From positions 1,860,001-1,924,000 of the forward strand of contig NZ_JASSUA010000001.1 in the NCBI RefSeq assembly GCF_030227115.1: 64,000 bases of DNA, written 5' to 3'. Position numbers and translations under genes: made by a program. This stretch comes from Marinobacter sp. SS13-12 (GTDB taxonomy: Bacteria; Pseudomonadota; Gammaproteobacteria; Pseudomonadales; Oleiphilaceae). This document shows positions 8,447 to 17,314 of this stretch, piece by piece (the stretch's first letter is position 1; each line of letters opens with the position of its first letter). Under the pieces are notes generated by a model. The model saw only the letters and a program-made list of their open reading frames with translations. It was not told where the DNA came from and made no database searches.

Positions 8447-9106
8447 CTACCGGAGCATCCTGTGCCGGATGTTGGTAACCAGTTGGTCCAGCATTTCCTT
8501 GGACTGACCATCATAGAGCATGCGGAATTTTTCTTTCTGTACGGCCCTTTCATGATTCGAGCTGGATGACAGAGAGTCTTTGCGCAGATCCATGTAATGG
8601 CACGCTGCCAGGTGTGCTTTTATGTGATTATCAATCAGTTGGGTAATCAGCTCGTCAATATCGCCGTGACAGAAGGGGCGAACCCGATTCAAGGTGCTGC
8701 GGGCTGTCAGCGCTGCATTGCGGGCCTCAAGCCGAAGCTCGCCAGCCTGGTCGTCCGCCTCAACGGCCCTGAGAAACATGCCCAGTTTGTCGTGCAGTGA
8801 CCAGACCAGTGGCCAGATGGCTTCGTAAGCCGCCTTTTCTGCAGAGAATCTCTCACTGGAGGTGGTATCGTTACCACCTGAGGCGCCGGAGGCTTTCGGG
8901 CCGTTGAAGTGCGATACCCGCAGTTCGTCCATATCTGTCCACAGGCTGTCGACCCTCATTTTTATGGCGTCGACTCGATCGGCCAGTTTGCGCCTGGCGG
9001 TGGTGCCGGAGAAAATCGAGACGATGGCCACAACCAGTGCTGCAACAGCGATCAGGAGGATAACGTGGTTGGTGCTTAAAATGTCGAAAAGATTGTCCGG
9101 TTCCAT
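8447..9106 (-). CDS. Hypothetical protein with N-terminal membrane anchor
   Basis: 219 residues, not recognised. One hydrophobic helix at about residues 14-34 (VILLIAVAALVVAIVSIF) is followed by a basic stretch and a region of heptad-like character (ADRVDAIKMRVDSLWTDMDELR), a low-complexity Gly/Ser linker, and a helical C-terminal domain with FSAEKAAYEAIWPLVWSLHDKL and several His and Cys (FCHGDIDELITQLIDNHIKAHLAACHY). It looks like a single-pass inner-membrane protein with a cytoplasmic helical domain. Its stop is two bases from that of the convergent NAPRT gene. A ggag site precedes ATG 9106. Confidence 0.7.
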   Translation of the reverse strand: MEPDNLFDILSTNHVILLIAVAALVVAIVSIFSGTTARRKLADRVDAIKMRVDSLWTDMDELRVSHFNGPKASGASGGNDTTSSERFSAEKAAYEAIWPLVWSLHDKLGMFLRAVEADDQAGELRLEARNAALTARSTLNRVRPFCHGDIDELITQLIDNHIKAHLAACHYMDLRKDSLSSSSNHERAVQKEKFRMLYDGQSKEMLDQLVTNIRHRMLR

Positions 9107-9148
9107 GGCTGCCCGCTCCGTTAAATGTCAGTAATATCTTGAGGTCTG

Positions 9149-10318
9149 CTACTGATCCGGCTCGACTTGCCTGAAAGGCAATGCCTCCCAAGCATCCTCG
9201 GCATAGGCCATCACATGCTCGGCTTCTTCCCGGGTAAACCTGGCAATAGCCTCACGGAAACCGGGGTGAAGTATGCCGTGCCAGGAGTGAGTAATAACCG
9301 GCTCGAAGCCCCGAACCAGTTTGTGCTCTCCCTGTGCACCGGCGTCGAAGCGTGTCAGTGCCTGCTGAATGGCCAGCTCGATACCCTGATAGTAACAGGT
9401 TTCAAAATGTAGATGGTCGAATTCCTCCAGGCAGCCCCAGTAGCGGCCGTAGAGGGTATCTCCGCCCTGAACAAACAGGGCTCCTGCAATCATTTGCTCG
9501 CTTCTGGCAGCCATAATAATGTGAAGCTGCTCTGGCTGTCTTTCCCTCAACTGCTGAAAAAACTCTTTGTTCAGATAGGGTCTTTGCCCCCGCTTCAGAT
9601 AGGTGGCCTGGTAAAAAACATAGAATGCCGAGATGACGTGATCGGGGATGTCCTGGCCTGAAAAATGCCGGAACGTAATGCCCTGGTCCGCGACCAATCT
9701 TCGTTCCTTGCGGATGGATTTACGTTTTCGCGACGTCAGCCTCGCGAGGAAATCATCGAATGTCCTGTAACCCCGGTTATACCAGTGGAACTGGCAGCCA
9801 AATCGGTGAAGTTCATCCGGCTTGCCCAGTAGTTCCTGGTCCCGACGTTCCGGAAACAGCAGGTGCCAGGAATGGGCACCGAGGTCGCCGGTGACAGCGT
9901 CCAGCGTCTGGTGGATGCGCTCAGGCGTCATCCACCCGCGCAGCTCTTCAGAGAACAACAGCCTCGGCCCCTGGCAAGGGGTAAAGGGAATGGCAATCAG
10001 CAGTTTGGGATAGTAGTTCATGCCGTAACGCTGATAGGCCTCGGCCCAGGCCCAGTCAAAAACGTATTCGCCCATGGAGTGGGTTTTCAGATACGCCGGT
10101 ATCACGCCTGCGAGTTTGTCATCGAGGTAGATCATCAGGTGAGACGGGCCCCACCCCGTCGTAGCGGTTGTGCCCCCGGTCTCCTCCAGAGCAAGCAGAA
10201 AGTCATGGCGCAGAAACGGCGTGTCATTGCCTGCGAACCGGTTCCAGTCCTCCGGGGGGATCTCGCCAATAGATCGGGTTGCATGGATTGTCAGTTCGGG
10301 GTTACCGGGTTCTGGCAT
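9149..10318 (-). CDS. DUF482 / FemAB-like GNAT-fold acyltransferase
   Basis: 389 residues with the pattern of the DUF482 (PF04339) family: N-terminal PEDWNRFAGNDTPFLRHDFLLALEETG, GVIPAYLKTHSMGEYVFDWAWAEAYQRYG, YYPKLLIAIPFTPCQGPRLL, FHWYNRGYRTFDDFLARLTSRKRKSIRKERR, and the final RGFEPVITHSWHGILHPGFREAI. The family has the doubled GNAT fold seen in FemAB enzymes and is sometimes named for peptidoglycan synthesis; the substrate is not established. It is divergent from the response regulator at 10521, with a 200-base gap. Confidence 0.83.
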   Translation of the reverse strand: MPEPGNPELTIHATRSIGEIPPEDWNRFAGNDTPFLRHDFLLALEETGGTTATTGWGPSHLMIYLDDKLAGVIPAYLKTHSMGEYVFDWAWAEAYQRYGMNYYPKLLIAIPFTPCQGPRLLFSEELRGWMTPERIHQTLDAVTGDLGAHSWHLLFPERRDQELLGKPDELHRFGCQFHWYNRGYRTFDDFLARLTSRKRKSIRKERRLVADQGITFRHFSGQDIPDHVISAFYVFYQATYLKRGQRPYLNKEFFQQLRERQPEQLHIIMAARSEQMIAGALFVQGGDTLYGRYWGCLEEFDHLHFETCYYQGIELAIQQALTRFDAGAQGEHKLVRGFEPVITHSWHGILHPGFREAIARFTREEAEHVMAYAEDAWEALPFRQVEPDQ

Positions 10319-10520
10319 AGTCTGGGCTGCTCACGAGTTTAGCTACTACCATACGTTACAATCCGGTCCGCGATCATTGATTGAGGGTTAAATTTCTGTT
10401 GGTCAGTTGATGTGGCGGAATACAACAGCCCCATGTAAAGGTTATGCAAAGAAAAATGAGACAAAACAGGCTCCTTGCAGTGTCGTGATAGACTGCTGTC
10501 TGTAACAACGGAGGATTGCC

Positions 10521-11207
10521 ATGCAGAACCGGGTACTGTTGGTCGAAGACGATGAGGAATTGCGGGAGCTGCTGTCACGCTATCTCTCCAATCAGGGCTT
10601 TACCGTACGCGAGGCGGCGAATGGCCAGGACGGGTTGTCACTGGCACTGGGGCAGCACTGTGATATCGTCGTGCTGGACATCATGTTGCCGGACATCAGC
10701 GGCCTGGAAGTATTACGCCAGCTGCGGGAAAAGACCCACCTTCCTGTTGTTCTGCTGACTGCCCGTGGCGACGAGACTGACCGCATCGTCGGCTTCGAAG
10801 TTGGCGCGGACGATTACATCCCCAAGCCCTGCAATCCCCGTGAACTCATCGCCCGGCTCCAGGCGCTGCTGCGACGAGTGGCCTGGGATCAGCAAGTCGG
10901 GCTGGACGAGTCCAGAACCTATGGCGATCTGAGAGTGGAACCCGTTCACCGACGGATCTACCAGAACGATGAAGCACTGGATCTCACCGCTACCGAGTAT
11001 GAGGTGTTACAGGTACTGCTGGCCCATGCCGGCAGTGTGGTGAGAAAGACGGATCTGATGCAATGGGCATTGGGCCGTCGTCTGGAGGCCTATGACCGCA
11101 CACTGGATATGCATATCAGCAATCTGCGAAAGAAACTGGGGAATGATGACCCGCCGCGAATCGAGACGATCCGGGGGCTGGGGTACAGCTATCGGGTGCC
11201 GGCATGA
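10521..11207 (+). CDS. OmpR-family response regulator
   Basis: 228 residues: receiver domain with acidic pocket VEDDEE and phospho-acceptor Asp53 (VVLDIMLPD), Thr in VLLTARGDE and Lys in DDYIPKPCNPREL; then a winged-helix DNA-binding domain (DLTATEYEVLQVLLAHAGSVV, YDRTLDMHISNLRKKLG, RGLGYSYRV). It resembles the CpxR/RstA group. A ggagg site precedes ATG 10521. The stop overlaps the kinase start by four bases, making a coupled two-component pair. The signal is unknown. Confidence 0.92.
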   Translation: MQNRVLLVEDDEELRELLSRYLSNQGFTVREAANGQDGLSLALGQHCDIVVLDIMLPDISGLEVLRQLREKTHLPVVLLTARGDETDRIVGFEVGADDYIPKPCNPRELIARLQALLRRVAWDQQVGLDESRTYGDLRVEPVHRRIYQNDEALDLTATEYEVLQVLLAHAGSVVRKTDLMQWALGRRLEAYDRTLDMHISNLRKKLGNDDPPRIETIRGLGYSYRVPA

Positions 11208-12529
11208 CCAGGGGGCTGAGATTTCCGCTGTTCTGGCGGATATTCATTTCCATCTGGCTTGCCATGGCGCTCACCATGATTGTCGGCAACCTGGTGACCT
11301 ACACGCTGAAAGATCGTGAGAGGCAGGCTATCGAGCGCCAGGCAGGTTTGCAGGAACTTGCGGTTGAGGCACTGGCCGTTCGTGAAACCCGGGGACGGGG
11401 CGATGCCTGGCGCTTTCTGAAAGAGCAGGGCAGCAAGCTGGATCTGCATCTGTTCCTCATTGAAGCAGACCACGATGATGGCAGCCTGCCGGAATCCATT
11501 CGGGAACGCATGGAATCTGTCGGTTGGTATCAGCAGCGGCCCGCCGTAATTGAAGTGGCTGAAGGCTACCGGCTCGTTGCCTGGCCGCGCCTGAATGGCG
11601 AGGCATGGCTGAGCCCCCGGGTTTTTCAGTGGCTTGAGCTTGCCCTTGCCTTCGTCATCATCACCCTGGCGTGCGTGTGGGTCGCACGCCTGGTGTCACG
11701 CCCCCTGAAGCATATGGAATCGACAGCGCGGGCCATTGCCGGAGGCGATAATTCCCTGCGTGTCAGCGAGGGTATTGCCAGCCGCCGTGACGAAGTGGGT
11801 GCCCTGGCAACAGCGTTCAATGCGATGACCGAGCAACTGTGCAACCTGCTGGATCGCCAGACCCATTTGCTACGGGATATCTCCCACGATTTACGAACGC
11901 CGCTGACACGACAGCGGATTGCCATTGAGCTGGCGAGTGAAGGCGGTGTGGATGGCGACCTGATGGCCTCTATCCTGCGCCAGAATGAGCGACTGGAAGC
12001 CATGACATCCCAGATACTGACGCTGTACCGGGTATCGGAAAAAGGTGGGGATATCGAGCGCGAAGGCGTTCAGCCGGTCAAGGTAATCAATGATGTGCTC
12101 AAGGATGCAGCCGATTACGCAGAACATCGGGGCGTTGACTGCCTGCTGACCATCAGTCCGGATTGCAGGCGTGCTTCCGTACTGGGAGACCAGGGACTGC
12201 TGCAGCGCGCGTTCGACAATATTCTGCAGAATGCACTGGATCACACCCCTCCGGGCAAGAAAGTCCATGTCGCCTTGCGCTCAGAGCCACAGCAACTGGT
12301 ATTGGAGATCCGGGACGAGGGGCCGGGAGTGCCCAACGAGGTATTACCTCATCTGTTTGAGCCTTTCTATCGTGCTGACAAGTCCCGTGGTGGCAAGGGC
12401 TGGGGGCTTGGGCTTGCCATAGCCCGGGATATTGTGGCCATTCATGACGGCCAGATAGAAGCCTTTAACGCGGATCAGGGTGGTCTGGCAGTGTTGCTGC
12501 GGCTTCCCATCTTCACCGGAGCAAATTGA
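11204..12529 (+). CDS. Two-component sensor histidine kinase (CpxA/RstB-like)
   Basis: 441 residues. Topology: membrane helix near 12-32, a periplasmic domain of about 110 residues, second helix near 145-165, HAMP linker (LVSRPLKHMESTARAIAGGD), dimerisation domain with phospho-acceptor His in LLRDISHDLRTPLTRQR, and an ATPase domain with N-box NILQNALDHTPPG, G1 box RDEGPGVP, F-box LFEPFYR and G2 box GWGLGLAIARDI. It phosphorylates the regulator encoded just upstream (ATGA overlap). The short periplasmic domain without cysteines or a known fold gives no ligand clue. Confidence 0.92.
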   Translation: MTRGLRFPLFWRIFISIWLAMALTMIVGNLVTYTLKDRERQAIERQAGLQELAVEALAVRETRGRGDAWRFLKEQGSKLDLHLFLIEADHDDGSLPESIRERMESVGWYQQRPAVIEVAEGYRLVAWPRLNGEAWLSPRVFQWLELALAFVIITLACVWVARLVSRPLKHMESTARAIAGGDNSLRVSEGIASRRDEVGALATAFNAMTEQLCNLLDRQTHLLRDISHDLRTPLTRQRIAIELASEGGVDGDLMASILRQNERLEAMTSQILTLYRVSEKGGDIEREGVQPVKVINDVLKDAADYAEHRGVDCLLTISPDCRRASVLGDQGLLQRAFDNILQNALDHTPPGKKVHVALRSEPQQLVLEIRDEGPGVPNEVLPHLFEPFYRADKSRGGKGWGLGLAIARDIVAIHDGQIEAFNADQGGLAVLLRLPIFTGAN

Positions 12530-12536
12530 GCCGCCC

Positions 12537-13142
12537 ATGTCCAAGGATTATCCGGTCCCGGCAGGCTTCCTGGAACGGGAAACAGAGGTCAAGAAGAGCC
12601 GGTTTATAGCCCGGGTTGTGCCCGTTTCGTCCCGGGATGAGGTCAAGGCCTGGCTGGAGCAGGCCCACAAAGACCATCCGGATGCCCGCCATATCTGTTG
12701 GGCCTATCAGATTGGCCGGCCGGGTGCGGCTGCGGAGGCTGCCATGAATGATGACGGCGAGCCATCGGGCACCGCCGGAAAGCCTATCCTGAGCGTCATC
12801 CAGCACAAGGATATGGGCGATGTACTGGTCATGGTCATCCGGTACTTTGGCGGTATCAAGCTGGGAGCCGGAGGCCTTGTCAGGGCCTACGCCGGCGCCA
12901 CCGAGGCGGTGCTGTCTGCGGTGGACCGGGTGATCCAGCAGCCACTATCGCGGGTGATCCTTACCATGACCTTCGCCGATGAACAGCCGCTCAGGCACTG
13001 GTGTGAGCAGAACAGCGCCCAGGTAGACCAGGTGGACTACAGTGCCCGGGTCACGGCAGAGATTACCCTGCCGGTCGACCGGAATAGTGAACTCTGCGCA
13101 TTTTGCGACGCCCGCGGCATAGATTACAGTTTCGAAAGCTAG
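12537..13142 (+). CDS. yigZ: IMPACT family protein (YigZ)
   Basis: 201 residues starting at MSKDYPVPAG, seven bases after the kinase stop. The N-terminal IMPACT domain shows KKSRFIARV, HICWAYQIG, DDGEPSGTAGKPIL and VIRYFGGIKLGAGGLVRAYAGA; a C-terminal ferredoxin-like domain follows. The E. coli and Thermus members are of unknown role, with a suggested part in translation control by analogy to the eukaryotic IMPACT protein. The short distance suggests cotranscription with the two-component pair. Confidence 0.9.
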   Translation: MSKDYPVPAGFLERETEVKKSRFIARVVPVSSRDEVKAWLEQAHKDHPDARHICWAYQIGRPGAAAEAAMNDDGEPSGTAGKPILSVIQHKDMGDVLVMVIRYFGGIKLGAGGLVRAYAGATEAVLSAVDRVIQQPLSRVILTMTFADEQPLRHWCEQNSAQVDQVDYSARVTAEITLPVDRNSELCAFCDARGIDYSFES

Positions 13143-13219
13143 GGAACGTTTACCGAAACGCCAGGCGTCTACTGTGCGTATACTGAACACAGGCAATACA
13201 GAAAGGGGCAGTTGTAATC

Positions 13220-13744
13220 ATGAGAGTTATCCTTGTTTCCTTGTTGATGTTGGCTTTGGCCGGATGTGCCAGCAACGTTGTAACAGATTATGATTCCGGC
13301 ACCGTCTTTGGTAATTACGCGTCCTGGGCATTTGCGCCAAAGGGTGAGGGTGAGAATTTTACCTCCCTCGACGGTGGCCGCATTGAGAGCGCCGTTGAGC
13401 GGGAACTCAACCGTAAGTCCATGCGCAAGGTAGAGCAGAACGAGGCAGACCTGCTCGTCGCCTGGCAGATCGTCGAGGAAGAGCGTCTTGAACGCAGCGG
13501 CGTTGGCCTTGGTTTTGGTTTTGGCAGTGGCAACTTTGGCTGGGGGCTTTCCTCGGCGCCACCGATCCGGGAAATTGAGGAAGGCAAACTGGTTGTGGAA
13601 CTGGTCGACACAGACACCGACCGCGTTGTCTGGCGAGCAGCCAGCCGCCGCTACCTGAATGAAAACCAGTCGTCCGAGTCCCGGCGAGAGCTGATTGATG
13701 AAGTCGTGGCCGACATGTTTGAAAAGTATCCTCCCGGAGTGTGA
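13220..13744 (+). CDS. DUF4136 lipoprotein
   Basis: 174 residues. The N-terminus MRVILVSLLMLALAGCAS is a lipoprotein signal with lipobox LAGC and no Asp at +2, so outer membrane is expected. The mature part has DUF4136 traits: TDYDSGTVFGNYASWAF, ADLLVAWQI, a glycine/phenylalanine-rich turn (GVGLGFGFGSGNFGWG), and VVELVDTDTDRVVWRA. Function of the family is unknown. It stands 77 bases after yigZ and 34 before the yciH gene. Confidence 0.85.
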   Translation: MRVILVSLLMLALAGCASNVVTDYDSGTVFGNYASWAFAPKGEGENFTSLDGGRIESAVERELNRKSMRKVEQNEADLLVAWQIVEEERLERSGVGLGFGFGSGNFGWGLSSAPPIREIEEGKLVVELVDTDTDRVVWRAASRRYLNENQSSESRRELIDEVVADMFEKYPPGV

Positions 13745-13778
13745 AGCCGGCAGGTACCGTAGTGAATAAGAGGACGTT

Positions 13779-14132
13779 ATGAAAAACCGTTCCGGAGGAC
13801 TGGTGTTCTCCACGGAGCAGGGGCGCATGTGCCCCGGTTGTCGACACCCGGTTGACGACTGCATTTGTGGGGCGCCGTCACGCCCCGCCGGTGATGGCGT
13901 TGTGCGCGTCAGCCGTGAAACCAAGGGTCGCAAGGGCAAGGGCGTTACCCTCATCACCGGCATCCCCCTCGACGAAAAAGACCTGAAAGCCTTCGCCAAG
14001 ATACTCAAGGCCCGGTGCGGAACCGGTGGTACCGTCAAGGATGGGGTGGTGGAGATTCAGGGTGACCAGCGGGATGTGCTGGTGCCGCTTTTGCAGGATA
14101 AAGGCTGGACCGTGAAAAAGGCCGGCGGCTGA
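13779..14132 (+). CDS. yciH: SUI1/eIF1-like translation factor YciH
   Basis: 117 residues. An N-terminal cysteine cluster (CPGCRHPVDDCICG) is followed by the SUI1 core: RVSRETKGRKGKGVTLITGI, LKAFAKILKARCGTGGTVKDGVVEIQGDQR and a C-terminal LLQDKGWTVKKAGG. The E. coli homologue can influence start-codon selection in vitro, as eIF1 and IF3 do. Genes on either side run the same way, with dadA following after about ten bases. Confidence 0.92.
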   Translation: MKNRSGGLVFSTEQGRMCPGCRHPVDDCICGAPSRPAGDGVVRVSRETKGRKGKGVTLITGIPLDEKDLKAFAKILKARCGTGGTVKDGVVEIQGDQRDVLVPLLQDKGWTVKKAGG

Positions 14133-14142
14133 GGGGGAATGA

Positions 14143-15396
14143 ATGCACATACTGGTGCTGGGAGCCGGCGTTGTTGGTGTTACCACCGCATGGTTCCTGA
14201 GACAGCAGGGCTATGAGGTCACCGTTGTAGACCGGCAGAGTAATGCAGGTATTGAAACCAGTTATGCCAATGGCGGACAGATCTCGGTATCCCACGCCGA
14301 ACCCTGGGCCAACCCCTCAGCACCGTTAAAGGTGCTCAAATGGCTGGCGCGTTCAGATGCGCCCCTGCTGTTCCGCCCGCGCATGGATCCGGCCCAGTGG
14401 CGTTGGGCTATCGCATTCCTGCGGCAGTGTACGTCCGCCAGAGCCGCCCACAATATCCGGCAGATTGTGCGTCTTGGCACCTACAGCCGGGAGTGTTTGC
14501 AGGCACTGCGAAAGGATACCGGAATCGAGTACTCTCACCTTGAGCGGGGTATCCTGCATTTTTACACCAACCCCGCAGAGTTTGAGTCGGCTCTGGAGCC
14601 CGCCCGTATCATGCGGGAGCTGGGTTGTGACCGCCAGGTGATCGATGCCGATCACGCGGTTGAGCTGGAGCCCGCGCTGGCACCGGTCAGACATCGGATT
14701 GCCGGGGCAACCTACACCTCGGAAGATGAATCCGGTGATGCCTGCCAGTTCACCCAGGCTCTGGCCAAAAAAGCACAGGACGCCGGTGTTGAATTCCTTT
14801 ACCAGACGGACATTCTCGGCTTTGAGAACACGCGGGATCGTGTGCTTGGCGTGAACGTTATTCGTGCGGGCAAGCATCAGACCCTGCGCGCGGACAGTTA
14901 CGTGCTCTGCCTCGGCAGCTTCAGCGCCATACTGGCCCGGAAACTGGGCCTGTTCCTGAACATCTACCCGGCGAAGGGTTATTCCATAACCGTGCCGGTA
15001 AAAAATGAAGAAGCGGCGTTCAATGTCAGCCTCACGGACGACGAGTTCAAACTGGTGTTCTCACGCCTCGGCGACCGCATTCGCGTGGCGGGAACGGCTG
15101 AACTGAGCGGCTATAGCCGGGAGCTGAATCTTACCCGCTGCCGGGCGATTGTCCGGCGAACCGCCGAACTGATGCCAGAGGCCGGCCACTGGGAGCAATC
15201 GGAGTTCTGGGCCGGGTTGCGGCCAGCAACCCCCTCCAATGTGCCTTATATCGGAAAAAGCCGTTTCGGCAACCTCTACCTGAACACCGGTCACGGTACG
15301 CTGGGCTGGACGCACTCCTGCGGTTCTGCTGCAGCGCTGACGGATATTGTGGCTGGGCGAAAGCCTGACTTGGATTTCAACTTCACAGGTCTCTAG
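14143..15396 (+). CDS. dadA: D-amino acid dehydrogenase, small subunit family
   Basis: 417 residues. The start shows the FAD dinucleotide fold (HILVLGAGVVGVTTAWFLRQQGYEVTVVDR), then SYANGGQISVSHAEPWANPSAPLKVLKWL, LERGILHFYTNPAEFE, and the C-terminal GLRPATPSNVPYIGKS and NTGHGTLGWTHSCGSA that close the FAD site. DadA oxidatively deaminates D-amino acids, chiefly D-alanine, passing electrons to the respiratory chain. No alanine racemase (dadX) lies beside it. A gaggggg ribosome site precedes the start. Confidence 0.9.
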   Translation: MHILVLGAGVVGVTTAWFLRQQGYEVTVVDRQSNAGIETSYANGGQISVSHAEPWANPSAPLKVLKWLARSDAPLLFRPRMDPAQWRWAIAFLRQCTSARAAHNIRQIVRLGTYSRECLQALRKDTGIEYSHLERGILHFYTNPAEFESALEPARIMRELGCDRQVIDADHAVELEPALAPVRHRIAGATYTSEDESGDACQFTQALAKKAQDAGVEFLYQTDILGFENTRDRVLGVNVIRAGKHQTLRADSYVLCLGSFSAILARKLGLFLNIYPAKGYSITVPVKNEEAAFNVSLTDDEFKLVFSRLGDRIRVAGTAELSGYSRELNLTRCRAIVRRTAELMPEAGHWEQSEFWAGLRPATPSNVPYIGKSRFGNLYLNTGHGTLGWTHSCGSAAALTDIVAGRKPDLDFNFTGL

Positions 15397-15474
15397 ATAG
15401 ACCACCCTCACGATAACAACGGCACTTCTGAAAAAAGCAGTGGCGTTGCTTCGTTGGCCTGATCTACCAGGCTA

Positions 15475-15492
15475 TTGTCACGATTCATTCAT
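15475..15492 (+). promoter_or_regulatory. Candidate Pho box upstream of the PhoD-like gene
   Basis: Two 7-base direct repeats with a 4-base spacer, TTGTCAC-GATT-CATTCAT. Against the PhoB consensus half CTGTCAT each matches 5 of 7. It lies about 80 bases before the phoD-like start. The match is moderate; it gains weight from the phosphatase genes that follow and from a better match at 33355. Confidence 0.4.
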
Positions 15493-15573
15493 AAACTTTT
15501 TCCAGTCTGTTACCTCCCAAACCAACTGTGGTTGAACGGTTATCGACCCAGCCCCGATTTATTGGAGAATAGA

Positions 15574-17304
15574 ATGGACAAGCAACGTCGTGCGGTGGTC
15601 AAGGGCCTCGCTGCTGCTTCTTTCACTGCCTTGAGCGCCTGCGGGGGCAGTTCTTCGAACCCCGCCAGCACGAATGATGAACCAGGCTCGACTACTTCGG
15701 CAGGTGATAGCCAGAGTATCCCCGGGGTCGAGTTTAACCACGGCGTTGCTTCCGGCGATCCGCTTTCAGACAGAGTCATTCTGTGGACACGGGTAACCCC
15801 GACAGAATCGCTTCCCCGGGATGTGGACACTGTCCCGGTGCGGGTTGCAGTGGCACGGGATCGCGAGATGCGGGAAAAGGTCGGTGAGTTCAGCTCTGCG
15901 ACCGGCCCCGAGCAGGATTTCTGCGTGAAAATGGATGTGACGGGATTGCAGTCCGATACCTGGTATTACTACCAGTTTGCCGTCGGTCAACAGGTTTCCA
16001 TGGTTGGTCGAACCCGAACCTTTCCGGCAGCGGACATGCCGGGTGAACGGGCAAGATTCGCTGTTGTGTCCTGCTCAAACTATGCATTCGGCCTGTTTTC
16101 CGTCTACAAGGCCGTAAGCGAGCAAAGCGACCTGGACTTTATCCTGCACCTGGGTGACTACATCTATGAGTACGGACCCGGTGAGTATGGCAGTTTTCCT
16201 GGCCGCGACCCTCTGCCCCCCCATGAGATACTGACACTGTCGGACTATCGGCAGCGTCACGCCCAATACAAAACCGACACCAACCTGCAGGCGGTGCACC
16301 AGCAGTTTCCAATGATCTGCGTCTGGGATGACCACGAGTCTGCCAACGACAGCTACCGCAGCGGTGCTGAGAATCATGACGAGGCGACAGAAGGCGCCTG
16401 GACCGAGCGTCGCGCGTCGGCAGTCCAGGCCTATTTCGAGTGGTTGCCGATTCGTGAGGTGGGCACCGAAAAGGGGCGGATCTGGCGGCAGTTCGAGTTT
16501 GGCGGGTTGATCGACCTTTTCATGCTGGATACCCGTCTTGAGGGGCGAGACCTGCAGGCGTCCTCTCCGTCGGATCCGGCCCGTTTCGACGAGGAGCGGC
16601 GGATCATGAGTGATGCGCAGATGAACTGGCTTGTCGGGGGGTTGTCCTCGTCCCGGGCAAGCTGGCGGATGATCGGCCAGCAGGTCATGTTTGCAGAACT
16701 GAATATTGTTCGCACCCTGGATGCCGCAGGCACCCTTGGCATGGAGGATCTGACCACATTCAACGGCCAGTTGCTGGCGCTGAACGTGGACCAGTGGGAC
16801 GGTTATGTCGCAGACAGAGAAGTCATTCTGCAATCGCTTGCCGAGGAAAGCATCGATAACACAGTGTTCTTTACCGGCGATATTCACACCTCCTGGGCTA
16901 ACGAAGTGTATGCGGACTCGGGCAACCTTCTGGAGAATGCCACTGTCGGCCCCCTGGCGGCCGAGTTTGTCACGCCTTCGGTAACCTCGCCGGGGTTTCC
17001 GGAAGAGTTTGCCGATATCGCTGCGGAGGCGGTTAAAGTGGCAAATCCCCACATGAAGTACGTAGAGCTCAAGTCGCCCGGTTTCATTCTCGTTGACGTG
17101 ACGACGGAGCGTACCCAGGCGGAGTTCCTCTATGTCCGCAGTATTTCCAGTGCCGACCAACTGGGGGAGGTTGATCCCGCGATGACCAAGGTTGTCGGTG
17201 TCGACGATGGCAATGCCCGTATTTATGAGGATCGCCCCCGGTCCCAGCCACGAGCGGTGCGCACCGCACTGTTTCATCCGCCCGTACGCAATGCGGTCAG
17301 CTAA
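15574..17304 (+). CDS. PhoD-family alkaline phosphatase / phosphodiesterase
   Basis: 576 residues from ATG 15574, which has a ggag site and gives a normal export signal; the upstream in-frame start at 15475 would bury it. The signal has paired arginines (KQRRAVVKGLAAASF) and a lipobox-like LSAC, so Tat export with possible lipidation is likely. PhoD metal and catalytic motifs: EFNHGVASGDPLSDRVILWTR, SCSNYAFGLF, LHLGDYIYEYG, VWDDHESANDSY and FTGDIHTSWANEV. PhoD enzymes release phosphate from mono- and diesters outside the cytoplasm using calcium and iron. The PhoX-like gene follows after ten bases. Confidence 0.88.
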   Translation: MDKQRRAVVKGLAAASFTALSACGGSSSNPASTNDEPGSTTSAGDSQSIPGVEFNHGVASGDPLSDRVILWTRVTPTESLPRDVDTVPVRVAVARDREMREKVGEFSSATGPEQDFCVKMDVTGLQSDTWYYYQFAVGQQVSMVGRTRTFPAADMPGERARFAVVSCSNYAFGLFSVYKAVSEQSDLDFILHLGDYIYEYGPGEYGSFPGRDPLPPHEILTLSDYRQRHAQYKTDTNLQAVHQQFPMICVWDDHESANDSYRSGAENHDEATEGAWTERRASAVQAYFEWLPIREVGTEKGRIWRQFEFGGLIDLFMLDTRLEGRDLQASSPSDPARFDEERRIMSDAQMNWLVGGLSSSRASWRMIGQQVMFAELNIVRTLDAAGTLGMEDLTTFNGQLLALNVDQWDGYVADREVILQSLAEESIDNTVFFTGDIHTSWANEVYADSGNLLENATVGPLAAEFVTPSVTSPGFPEEFADIAAEAVKVANPHMKYVELKSPGFILVDVTTERTQAEFLYVRSISSADQLGEVDPAMTKVVGVDDGNARIYEDRPRSQPRAVRTALFHPPVRNAVS

Positions 17305-17314
17305 GGAGTCACCG

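Noticed and set aside
15403..15450. A hairpin (AACGGCACT with AGTGGCGTT) after dadA as a terminator
   Set aside because: A central G-G mismatch, long loop and no T-run make it too weak to list.
16075..17277. A 400-codon open frame antisense to the PhoD-like gene
   Set aside because: No motifs and no start signal; the sense strand codes for a well-conserved phosphatase.
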